A stretch of 64,000 nt of DNA from JAENWD01 sp963796915 (lineage in GTDB: Bacteria > Acidobacteriota > Vicinamibacteria > Vicinamibacterales > JAENWD01), in contig CAWCNI010000004.1 of assembly GCA_963796915.1 (NCBI GenBank), positions 372,001 to 436,000 on the forward strand, given 5' to 3'. Below the pieces are notes generated by a model, which was not told the origin of the DNA, did not search any database, and was given only the letters and a program-made list of their open reading frames with translations. The position numbers and the translations under genes are program-made. This document shows positions 33,677 through 42,822 of this stretch, one piece after another; positions within the stretch are counted from its first letter, which is position 1; the number at the start of each line of letters is the position of its first letter.

Positions 33677-34879
33677 GTGCCGGACCAGCCGCTCACGATT
33701 CTGTGCATCGCGACGTACGAGAAGGGACAGGAGTTCATTCGGGAGTGCAAGCGCCAGGGCTGCGCGGTGCTGCTGCTGACTGTCGACACACTGAAAGATG
33801 CGGACTGGCCGCGTGAGGCGATCGACGAGACCTTTTTCATTCCGCGGGACATTGCCCGCGACGACCTCCTGAAGGGCGTCAGCCACCTGGCGCGCACGCG
33901 GGCCGTCGACCGGATCGTCGCGCTCGACGACTTCGACGTCGAGACCGGCGCGCTGCTGCGCGAGCATCTCAGGGTCCCTGGCATGGGCGAGACGACCGCC
34001 AGGTACTTCCGGGACAAGCTCGCCATGCGCGTCCGCGCGCACAACCAGGGCATCCTCGTGCCCGACTTCGTCCACGTCGTCAACGACGAGGCCATCCGCC
34101 GCTTCACCGAGCACGTGCCGGCGCCATGGATGCTCAAGCCGAGATCCAACGCCGCGGCAATCGGCATCCACCGCATCGAGCGGATTGAAGATCTCTGGCC
34201 AACGCTGGACGCGCTCGGGGATCGCCGGTCGTTCTACCTGCTGGAACGCTTCGTCGCCGGCGACGTCTTCCATGTGGACGCGCTGGTGTGGGAGCGTGAG
34301 CCGGTCTTCCACGCCGCGCATCAGTACGGCCAGCCGCCCTTCAGCGTCGCGCACAAGGGCGGGATCTTCACGACCCGCAGCGTCGACAAGGCGGCATCCG
34401 CGTGGCGGCCCCTGTCCGCGATCAACCGCGAGGTCCTGACGACGCTCGGCCTGGTCCGCGGCGTCTCGCACACCGAGTTCATCCGCAGCGCGGAAGACGG
34501 GCGCTGGTATTTCCTCGAGACCTCCGCACGCGTCGGCGGCGCCTACATCGTCGACGTCGTCGAAGCCGCGACGGGCATCAACCTGTGGCGCGAGTGGGCG
34601 CGGATCGAAATTGCGGGTGAGGATCATCCCTACCACGTGCCTGCCGTGCGCGATGCCTTCGCCGGGCTCGCGCTCACGCTGGCGCGACAGGAGCAGCCGG
34701 ACACCTCCGGATACACCGATCCGGAAATCGTCTATCGCATCCACAAGAAGCATCACGCCGGGCTCATCGTGAAATCCGACGACCCCAGGCGGATCGATCA
34801 GCTGCTCGACAGCTACACCAGCCGCTTCCTGCAGGATTTTTACGCCTTCGAGCCTGCACCCGAGCGGCCGACGTCCTGA
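33677..34879 (+). CDS. ATP-grasp ligase (carbamoyl-phosphate synthase-like)
   Basis: A 400-residue ATP-grasp enzyme. The pre-ATP-grasp domain begins LTILCIATYEKGQEFIRECKRQG. The core includes MLKPRSNAAAIGIHRI (ATP Lys, about 155-170), YLLERFVAGDVFHVDALVWERE, and the metal/catalytic end SHTEFIRSAEDGRWYFLETSARVGGAYI, where E-x-S-A-R-V-G-G parallels the E-x-N-x-R-x-G-G of biotin carboxylase-like ligases. It is thus the most canonical of the three ATP-grasp proteins in the cluster. GTG start with TGAGGA just upstream. The substrate is unknown. Confidence 0.87.
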   Translation: MPDQPLTILCIATYEKGQEFIRECKRQGCAVLLLTVDTLKDADWPREAIDETFFIPRDIARDDLLKGVSHLARTRAVDRIVALDDFDVETGALLREHLRVPGMGETTARYFRDKLAMRVRAHNQGILVPDFVHVVNDEAIRRFTEHVPAPWMLKPRSNAAAIGIHRIERIEDLWPTLDALGDRRSFYLLERFVAGDVFHVDALVWEREPVFHAAHQYGQPPFSVAHKGGIFTTRSVDKAASAWRPLSAINREVLTTLGLVRGVSHTEFIRSAEDGRWYFLETSARVGGAYIVDVVEAATGINLWREWARIEIAGEDHPYHVPAVRDAFAGLALTLARQEQPDTSGYTDPEIVYRIHKKHHAGLIVKSDDPRRIDQLLDSYTSRFLQDFYAFEPAPERPTS

Positions 34880-34899
34880 TTCCTCCGACGGCCATCGTC

Positions 34900-35418
34900 G
34901 TGCGTCTGCCTGCGCTTCCCGTTGCCGCCCTCGTCGTCGGCGCCATGTGGCTGATGATGCTGGTGGAGCTGCAGCTGTCGGCGTTCAACGAGCGCCAGCT
35001 CCGCGCGCGCGGCGCGATCGAGCCTGCCGACGACGTGCTGCCGATCATGCGAGTGGCGTATCCGGGCATGTTCCTGCTGATGGGAGTCGAGGCGGTGCTG
35101 CACGGCTCGATCTCGCGGGATCTCGTCGTCGCAGGGCTGGTGATGCTGGGCGCCGTGAAGGCGTTCAAGTTCTGGGCCCTGGCCTCGCTCGGTGTGAGGT
35201 GGACGTACCGGGTGCTCGTCCTGCCACAGGCTCCCCTGGTCACCGCTGGCCCATACCGGTACATCCGTCATCCCAACTACGTCGCCGTGATCGGCGAGAT
35301 CATCGCCGTCGCGATCGCGCTGTCTGCGCCTGTCGCCGGTGTGATTGGCGCCATCGGGTTCGGCTGGCTGCTGCGCCGTCGCATCGCTGTCGAGGAGCGG
35401 GCGCTCGGCCTTCGATAG
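34900..35418 (+). CDS. Isoprenylcysteine carboxyl methyltransferase-family protein
   Basis: A 172-residue membrane protein with about four helices. The SAM-binding ICMT signature is GPYRYIRHPNYVAVIGEI near residue 117, followed by VEERALG at the end. A basic-aromatic stretch VRWTYRVLVLP precedes it. It starts at a GTG 20 bases after the ATP-grasp gene and probably belongs to the same transcript. The methyl acceptor is unknown. A second, longer ICMT-like gene lies at 23708-24427. Confidence 0.82.
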   Translation: MRLPALPVAALVVGAMWLMMLVELQLSAFNERQLRARGAIEPADDVLPIMRVAYPGMFLLMGVEAVLHGSISRDLVVAGLVMLGAVKAFKFWALASLGVRWTYRVLVLPQAPLVTAGPYRYIRHPNYVAVIGEIIAVAIALSAPVAGVIGAIGFGWLLRRRIAVEERALGLR

Positions 35419-35485
35419 GCGGCGATCCGACGGCGCCGCGCGCGCCAGCCGTCGGCAGCGTTCAGGCGTCTTACCAGAAGCCGGC

Positions 35486-35494
35486 TGCTATACT
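35486..35494 (+). promoter_or_regulatory. Extended -10 promoter TGCTATACT
   Basis: TG-N-TATACT 20 bases before the ATG at 35515. The TG extension can replace a -35 box. It likely drives the long peptidase-MoxR-Bat operon. A TTG at 35494 lies on this element and cannot be the start. Confidence 0.5.
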
Positions 35495-35514
35495 TGCCGT
35501 GTCGGATCATTCGC

Positions 35515-38085
35515 ATGCCTGCGCTCGGAGGGTCGCTACTCCCCCGTGAGTGGCGGCGGTCTCTTCCATCGTCGGCGGCTCTTGTGGTCGCCTCGACGTT
35601 GGGGCTGGCCTTGGCCCTCCCCGCGTCAGCACAGTTGCGCCCCGCGCCCGCGGAGGCGACAGCGGCACGGGCACGCTACGACGCGCTGAAGGCGTTCCGC
35701 GACGGCAACTACGCCGACGCCCTGCAACTGCTCAGCACGCTGCCTGCCGATCCTGGCCTCCTGCTCCTGAAAGGCCGTATCCAGATCACGACAGGCGCGT
35801 ACGACGATGCCATCGCGACACTGACCGCTGCCACCGCGCACCATGCTGGCGGGGAAGCGTCGTTCGAGCTCGGCCGCCTCTACCTCATGCTCGGCCGCGT
35901 CGCCGAAGGCCGCGCGCTACTAGAGCCCGTGGTCATCACCGGACAACGAAGCGATCTCGGCGAGACGCTCGGGCGAGCAGCGCGGGCCGCGCAACTGCTG
36001 GGACGGGTCGAGCAGGCCAACACGCTGTTCCGCAATGGCGCCGGCCTGGCGGGCGACGACGCGGAACTGCAGGTGGCCTGGGGCCAGCTCTTCCTGGACA
36101 AGCAGAACAAGCCAGAGGCGGTGAAGTCGTTTCGCGCCGCGCTGACGGGAGACCGTCGCAATCCCGCCGCGTTGACAGGCCTCGCGCGCGCCTTCGCCGA
36201 TGAGAACGGGCAGGCCTCTCGCGAGCTGGCCAATAGAGCGCTGCTAGTCAATCCCCACTACGTGCCCGCGCTCCTCGTGATGGCCGATCTGTCAGTCGAC
36301 GAGGGGAAGAACGACGACGCGGCCGAGTGGCTGGCGAAGGCGCTGGCGGTGAATCCGCGAAGCCTCGAGGCGCTGACGCTGCAGGCGGCGATGGCGTTTC
36401 TGGCGGACCGGCAGCAGGACTTCGAGGCGGCGTGCGCGAAGGTGCTGGCGATCAATCCCCGCTACGGCGATGTCTACCGCGTGACGGCGGCCGAAGCGGC
36501 GAGACACTACCGGTTCGACGCGGCTGTGGCGCTGACCCGAAAGGCGCTGGCGATCGAGCCCGGGAACGTGCGCGCTGCCGCGGATCTTGGCACACACCTG
36601 CTGCGCACCGGCGACGAAGCCGACGCCAGGGCGCTGCTCGACCGGGCGTTCAAGGCCGATCCGTACGACGTCGTCTCCTACAACCTGCTGGGACTGCTCG
36701 ACAGCCTTGACTCGTTCGAGACCACTCGCGACGGTCTCGTGACGCTGCGGTTGCACCCCGACGAGGCGCCGGTCCTGCGCGAGCACGCGCTGCCGCTGGC
36801 GCGGACGGCGCTCGACACGCTGGGCGCCCGGTATCACATGACGCCGCGCGGGCCGGTGCTGATCGAGATCTTTCCCCGGCACGACGACTTCGCCGTGCGC
36901 AATGTCGGGCTGCCCGGGATGATTGGCGCCCTCGGCGCGTGTTTCGGCCAGGTGGTGACGCTCGACTCGCCGCGTGCCCGCCCGCCCGGCACCTTCAACT
37001 GGCAGGCCGCCCTGTGGCACGAGCTCGCGCACGTCGTCACCCTGCAGCTGTCGGGCAACCGCATTCCGCGCTGGCTGACGGAAGGCATCTCGGTCTACGA
37101 AGAGCAGCGCGCCAGGCCGGAATGGGGCCGCGACATGGACCTCGAGTTTGCCGAAGCGCTCGATCGCGACGCCGTCATCAGGCTCGCCGCGCTCAACGCC
37201 GGGTTCATGGATCCGTCGACCATCTCGATGGCGTACTACGAGGCGTCGCTGCTCGTCGAGTACCTCGTGGCCACACACGGCCAGCCCGCGCTCGAAGCCC
37301 TTGTCCGCGCGTTCGCGGACGGGTCCACCACCGACGCGGCGATGCAGAAGACCGTGGGCGGCACCCTCGAGAGTGTCGAGCCCGGGTTCCGCGTGTGGCT
37401 GCACGAGCGATTCGACCCGGTCATTCAGGCGCGTACCGCACCGGATGACATCTCGTTGTCGGGACGAGTCCCCGCGTCGGTGCTCGAGCAGATCGTGAGC
37501 GAGCATCCCGGCTACTACGACGCGCTGATCCTGCTGGGAGAGGCCAGGGTCGCCGACGGCGACGCCACCGGCGCCTATGCGGCATGGAAACAGGCGGGCG
37601 CCGTGCTGCCGATGGCGACGGGACCGGAATCACCGCGTGCCCGCATCGCGCACCTGGCGATCGAACGTGGCGACACGGCCGAGGCCATTGACGCATTGGA
37701 TCAGACGCTTGGCCGTGAAGGCGCCAACGTCGACGCCGCGCGACAGTTGGCCGGGCTGCTGGACGCACGCGGCGATCGGCGGCGCGCGGTGGCGGCGTGG
37801 GCCCGCGTCGCCGAGATCGATCCATTCGACGCCACGGCGTCCGCAGTCCTCGGACGCCAGGCACTGGACGCGCGCGACGGCGCGGCCGCGACGCGGTGGT
37901 TCCGTGCGGCGCTCGCCGCCGGACCGGCCGATCGCGCGGCGGCGCACTGCGACCTCGCTGAAAGCTACCTGTCAGAAGGACAGACGCTGCTGGCGCGGCG
38001 CCAGGTGCTGGCCGCGCTCGAGGAAGCGCCCACCTACGCGCGCGCCCAGGATCTGCTGCTCGGCATCGTGGACGGGAGCCGATGA
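35515..38085 (+). CDS. TPR-repeat protein with peptidase MA-like zinc metallopeptidase domain
   Basis: An 856-residue exported protein. The signal peptide is between about 17 and 40 (AALVVASTLGLALALPASAQ). Tetratricopeptide repeats fill about 45-420 and 650-850. Between them is a peptidase MA-like domain with the zinc motif H502-E503-x-x-H506 (LWHELAHVVTLQL) and the downstream WLTEGISVYEEQ carrying the third ligand Glu. It probably acts in the periplasm on unknown substrates. It overlaps the following DUF4159 gene by four bases (ATGA) and opens the MoxR/Bat operon. Confidence 0.88.
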   Translation: MPALGGSLLPREWRRSLPSSAALVVASTLGLALALPASAQLRPAPAEATAARARYDALKAFRDGNYADALQLLSTLPADPGLLLLKGRIQITTGAYDDAIATLTAATAHHAGGEASFELGRLYLMLGRVAEGRALLEPVVITGQRSDLGETLGRAARAAQLLGRVEQANTLFRNGAGLAGDDAELQVAWGQLFLDKQNKPEAVKSFRAALTGDRRNPAALTGLARAFADENGQASRELANRALLVNPHYVPALLVMADLSVDEGKNDDAAEWLAKALAVNPRSLEALTLQAAMAFLADRQQDFEAACAKVLAINPRYGDVYRVTAAEAARHYRFDAAVALTRKALAIEPGNVRAAADLGTHLLRTGDEADARALLDRAFKADPYDVVSYNLLGLLDSLDSFETTRDGLVTLRLHPDEAPVLREHALPLARTALDTLGARYHMTPRGPVLIEIFPRHDDFAVRNVGLPGMIGALGACFGQVVTLDSPRARPPGTFNWQAALWHELAHVVTLQLSGNRIPRWLTEGISVYEEQRARPEWGRDMDLEFAEALDRDAVIRLAALNAGFMDPSTISMAYYEASLLVEYLVATHGQPALEALVRAFADGSTTDAAMQKTVGGTLESVEPGFRVWLHERFDPVIQARTAPDDISLSGRVPASVLEQIVSEHPGYYDALILLGEARVADGDATGAYAAWKQAGAVLPMATGPESPRARIAHLAIERGDTAEAIDALDQTLGREGANVDAARQLAGLLDARGDRRRAVAAWARVAEIDPFDATASAVLGRQALDARDGAAATRWFRAALAAGPADRAAAHCDLAESYLSEGQTLLARRQVLAALEEAPTYARAQDLLLGIVDGSR

Positions 38086-38903
38086 CCCGCCGCCTGTGGA
38101 TGCCCCTGGCCGCTGCCGCGCTCGCCCTGAGTGTCAGCGGCGCGCACGTCGCGCGCGGGCAGTCTCCCGAATCGGCGTTTCTCACGTCTGGCCCTGCGAT
38201 GTCTGCGGAGCCGCGCCTCGCGGGCCTGCAGTGGCGCTTTGTCCGCGTGATGTACCACGCGAACTCGCTGTCGGGACGACGGTTCAGGATGCAGTACCGG
38301 GGCGAGCCGTGGACCACCGACGGGCCGGCCGCCGATCAGAACCTGACGCGTCGCGTGCGCTCGGCGACGGCGATCGAAGTAGGAGAGCCCATCGCGCTCG
38401 CGCTCGAGGATCCGACGCTGTGGCAGCACCCGTGGATCTACTTCGTCGAACCCGGCAATCTCGAATTCACCCAGGAGAACGTGTCCGTGATGCGCGAGTT
38501 CCTGCTGCGCGGCGGCACGGCCACCTTCGACGACTTCCACGGGCCCTACGAGTGGGAGAACCTGTCGGCGCAGCTCAAACGCGTGTTTCCCGACAGGCCG
38601 ATCGTCGAGGTGGAACGCACGCATCCGATTTTCTCGTGCTTCTACAAGCTCGATGGGTTTCCGCAGGTGCCAGGCCTCGGGTCGTTCCTGAACGGCCGCA
38701 CCTGGGAAAAAGGCGGCTTCATCCAGCATCTCCGCGCCATCTACGACGACCGCGGCCGGCCGATGGTCCTGATCAACTGGAATACCGACATGGGCGACGG
38801 CTGGGAGTGGTCCAACGCGGAGGAGTATCCCGGCTACCTGAAGCACACCCGCGATGCGTATCGCATGGGCATTAACGAAATCGTCTACGTGCTGACACAC
38901 TGA
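38082..38903 (+). CDS. Secreted DUF4159 protein
   Basis: A 273-residue exported protein with signal peptide to about residue 26 (VARGQ). The DUF4159 domain (about 55-270) resembles glutamine amidotransferase-like folds, with YFVEPGNLEFTQENVSVMREFLLRGGTATFDDFHGPYEW and the tail YRMGINEIVYVLTH. DUF4159 genes often neighbour MoxR and Bat-type genes in Acidobacteria and Planctomycetes, as here. No catalytic Cys-His pair of true amidotransferases is evident. ATGA overlap with the peptidase gene. Confidence 0.85.
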   Translation: MTRRLWMPLAAAALALSVSGAHVARGQSPESAFLTSGPAMSAEPRLAGLQWRFVRVMYHANSLSGRRFRMQYRGEPWTTDGPAADQNLTRRVRSATAIEVGEPIALALEDPTLWQHPWIYFVEPGNLEFTQENVSVMREFLLRGGTATFDDFHGPYEWENLSAQLKRVFPDRPIVEVERTHPIFSCFYKLDGFPQVPGLGSFLNGRTWEKGGFIQHLRAIYDDRGRPMVLINWNTDMGDGWEWSNAEEYPGYLKHTRDAYRMGINEIVYVLTH

Positions 38904-38914
38904 GGGGGCGGGCT

Positions 38915-38966
38915 CGATCGGGTTTGGATCGGGTTGGATCGGGTTACATCGGGTTGGATCGGGTTG
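38915..38966. repeat. 10-bp tandem repeat (GGATCGGGTT)
   Basis: Five consecutive copies of a 10-bp unit: CGATCGGGTTT (one base longer), GGATCGGGTT twice, ACATCGGGTT and GGATCGGGTT, followed by a degenerate GGGCGGGTG. It occupies much of the 95-base gap between the DUF4159 and MoxR genes. It is strongly G/T-biased on the plus strand and has no ORF. Copy number could vary. Confidence 0.8.
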
Positions 38967-38998
38967 GGCGGGTGAAGGGGTCGGACTTGGAGGTCTGA

Positions 38999-40021
<1,023 letters not shown>

Positions 40022-40025
40022 GCGC

Positions 40026-40934
40026 ATGACGGCGACCACTCGCGCCGGCGGACTCCGTTTTCTCGATCCCGCGGTCATCGCGCGGCTCGGGACGCTCGAG
40101 TTGCGCGCGCGGACGATCGTCGAGGGCTTCCTCTCCGGCCTGCATCGGAGCCCGCTCAAGGGCTTCTCGGTCGAGTTCGCGGAGTTTCGCCAGTACATGC
40201 CGGGCGACGACCTCGCCACCATCGACTGGAAGGTGTTCGGTCGCACGGACCGCTTCGTCGTCAGGAAGCACGAGGAGGAGACGAACCTGAAAGGGTTCCT
40301 GATCCTCGATGTCAGCGCGTCCATGTCGTACGGCTCGGGCGACCTCACCAAGATCGAGTACGCCTCCACGCTGGCGGCGTCGCTGGCCTACCTGATGCAC
40401 AAGCAGCGTGACGCCGCCGGGCTCGTGACGTTCGACGATCGCGTCCGGACGCTGCTGCCGCCGGCCACGCGCCCCGGGCACCTGAACGCGCTGCTGCATG
40501 CGCTCGATCGCTCCGGCACCGGCGCCGTCACCGACACCCGCCGGCCGCTGGCGCAAGTCGCCGACGCCATGACGTCGCGTGGTCTGGTGGTGGTGCTCTC
40601 GGACCTGCTGGACGACCCGGCTCACGTGATTGCCGGTCTGCGCCTCCTGCGTGCCCGGGGGTCGGACGTGCTGGTGTTCCACGTGCTCGATCGAGACGAG
40701 TTGACGTTCCCGTTCGAGCGGCCGATGCGCTTTCGCGATCTCGAGGACGGCGCTGAAGTACTGGCGAGCCCGCGTGATATTCGCGCGGGCTATCTGCGGG
40801 CCATTGGCGATCTCATCGCCCTCTATCGGCGCGAGCTGCCGGCGGCGGGCGTGGACTATCAGCAGGTGGACACCAGCGAGCCCTTCGATCGATCGCTGCT
40901 GGCCTACCTTGCGGCGCGTGGGCGCCGTCGATAG
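40026..40934 (+). CDS. DUF58 domain protein
   Basis: A 302-residue cytoplasmic protein of the family always found beside MoxR. DUF58 core: GFSVEFAEFRQYMPGDDLATIDWKVFGRTDRFVVRKHEEE (about 50-90), followed by a VWA-like domain with the metal-site motif LDVSASMSYGS (DxSxS) and a later VVLSDLLDD. It likely pairs with the MoxR ATPase. It lies 4 bases after moxR and 2 bases before the BatA-like gene. Confidence 0.92.
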   Translation: MTATTRAGGLRFLDPAVIARLGTLELRARTIVEGFLSGLHRSPLKGFSVEFAEFRQYMPGDDLATIDWKVFGRTDRFVVRKHEEETNLKGFLILDVSASMSYGSGDLTKIEYASTLAASLAYLMHKQRDAAGLVTFDDRVRTLLPPATRPGHLNALLHALDRSGTGAVTDTRRPLAQVADAMTSRGLVVVLSDLLDDPAHVIAGLRLLRARGSDVLVFHVLDRDELTFPFERPMRFRDLEDGAEVLASPRDIRAGYLRAIGDLIALYRRELPAAGVDYQQVDTSEPFDRSLLAYLAARGRRR

Positions 40935-40936
40935 TC

Positions 40937-42805
40937 ATGGCCGGTATCGGTTTCCTGGCGCCACTCTTCCTGCTCGGTGCGCTCGCCGTCGCCATCCCGC
41001 TCGTCCTCCACCTGCTGCGGCAGCGTGCCGATCCGGTGCAGCCATTCAGCGCGGTGAAGCTGCTTCGCGCCGCGCCGGTCGAGCAGGCCCGTCGCCGCCG
41101 GCTGCGCGACATTCTCCTGCTGGCACTCCGTGTCGCAGCGCTGCTGCTGCTGGCGTGGGGATTTGCACGCCCGTTCCTGCGCGCCGAAGCCGCCGTCACG
41201 CCGCCAGTCACCGTGGTCGTCGCTGACGTGTCAGGCAGTATCGGCGGCCCTGCCCGTACGGCGCAGATGCGGGCCGCGGCGCGCGCCGCCGTGGACGCGG
41301 CGCCCCGGGGTGACGCTGTCGCGCTCGTCCAGTTCGCCGGCGCTGCGGACACGCTCGTGGCGCCGACACTCGATCGCGGCGCCGTTTCCGCCGCGACGAG
41401 CCAGCTCACGCCGGGATATGGACCGACCAGCTATCGGTCTGCATTCGACAGCGTCGCAGAAGTCCTGGCCGGGCGCCCCGGCCGGGTCGTGGTCGTCACC
41501 GACCTTCAGGCCGGAGGCTGGAGCGGCGGCGATCCGCCCGCGCTCCCATCCGGAACGAGCGTCGAGGTCTCCGACATCGGGCCGCCGCCCCCGGACGTCG
41601 GCGTGGTTGCCGTGTCCGAACAACCCGGTCACGTCATCGCGCACATCCGGGCGACCGGCGAGGCCCGCCACGTGCGCGTGTCGGTTGGCGTCGACGGCGT
41701 CGAGCGCGCATCGACGACGGCGACCGCGGAGGAAGGGACTGTCGATGTCTCGCTGCCGCTCCAGGCGCAGTCGGGAAGCCGCGTCCGGGTGCAGGTGGAC
41801 GACCCGGATGGATTGCCTGCAGACGACGTGCGATGGCTCGTGTCGGGAACTGGACGCCCGGCGCGAGTGACAGTGATTGCGTCGCCGGGTGGTGAGGGCC
41901 GCGACGACCTCTACGTGCGGCGCGCGCTCCTCTCGCTCGGCGGCTGGCGCGCGGTGCAGGTGCGGATGGCCACCGCCGACAGCCTCCGCAGCGGACCTCC
42001 GGAACAGGCGGACGCTGTCGTCCTCTTGGGTTCCGCCGGCATGGATCGACAAGGCGCGGACCGGCTCGCCTCGTTTGTCCGCGATGGCGGCGGGCTGCTG
42101 GTCGCTGTCGGGCCGTCAGTGAATCCCGAGCTGCTGATGACAGCCTTCGGAGCAGGCCTGCCCCGTGTCCGGATGCGGCCGGCGGGAGACGCGGGGTCGG
42201 ACCTTGCGATCGCGGACACGCGACATCCTGCCCTCGCGTTGTTCAGCCGGCGCCCCGGTGCCTTCGGCGACGCGCGGTTCGCGCGCGCGGTGGCGTTGCA
42301 GGTGACGGACGCGGGCAGCGTGCTCGCCCGCTTCGACAACGGGGACGCCGCCCTCGTGGTCACCGCGCTCGGCCAGGGTCGCGTCGCGACGTTCGCGTCC
42401 GACCTGTCGAATCGCTGGAACGACTTCGTGCTGCAACCGGCGTTCGTGCCGTTTCTCGGCGAGCTGGTGCACTGGCTGGGCGGCAGCAGCCGCGGCTCAG
42501 ACGCCCTGATCGCCGGGGCCACGCGGATCGCCGGCGCTGACGCCCCCGGCGTGCTGTCCCGTCCGAGCGATCGTGGCGCCGCTCAACGGCCGGTCGCGGT
42601 GAATGTCGACCCGCAGGAGTTCGATCCTGCGCGGCAGCCCGTCGCCGAATTCCTGGCGCATGTACCCCGGGGCGGCAACAACGCGTCGCTCGATCCGTCC
42701 AGGCAGGCGGCCCAACAGGAAGCGTCGCAGGGCCTGTGGCGCTATGGCCTGGGCCTGATGCTCCTCAGTCTGGTCGTCGAGTCGTTGATCGGCCGGCGGA
42801 CGTGA
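40937..42805 (+). CDS. BatA-like membrane protein with VWA domain
   Basis: A 622-residue membrane protein. The N-terminal BatA anchor (FLAPLFLLGALAVAIPLVLHLLRQR) is followed by a second helix near 62-80 and a VWA domain with metal motif VADVSGSIGG. A middle beta-rich region and an amidotransferase-like segment (about 310-480; DAVVLLGSAGMDRQGADRLASFVRDGGGLL) come next, and a helix near the C-terminus (YGLGLMLLSLVVESLIG). In Bacteroides, BatA-E proteins relate to aerotolerance; in Acidobacteria the role is unknown. It is part of the MoxR operon. Confidence 0.88.
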   Translation: MAGIGFLAPLFLLGALAVAIPLVLHLLRQRADPVQPFSAVKLLRAAPVEQARRRRLRDILLLALRVAALLLLAWGFARPFLRAEAAVTPPVTVVVADVSGSIGGPARTAQMRAAARAAVDAAPRGDAVALVQFAGAADTLVAPTLDRGAVSAATSQLTPGYGPTSYRSAFDSVAEVLAGRPGRVVVVTDLQAGGWSGGDPPALPSGTSVEVSDIGPPPPDVGVVAVSEQPGHVIAHIRATGEARHVRVSVGVDGVERASTTATAEEGTVDVSLPLQAQSGSRVRVQVDDPDGLPADDVRWLVSGTGRPARVTVIASPGGEGRDDLYVRRALLSLGGWRAVQVRMATADSLRSGPPEQADAVVLLGSAGMDRQGADRLASFVRDGGGLLVAVGPSVNPELLMTAFGAGLPRVRMRPAGDAGSDLAIADTRHPALALFSRRPGAFGDARFARAVALQVTDAGSVLARFDNGDAALVVTALGQGRVATFASDLSNRWNDFVLQPAFVPFLGELVHWLGGSSRGSDALIAGATRIAGADAPGVLSRPSDRGAAQRPVAVNVDPQEFDPARQPVAEFLAHVPRGGNNASLDPSRQAAQQEASQGLWRYGLGLMLLSLVVESLIGRRT

Positions 42806-42822
42806 CGCGACGAGGCGAGGTG

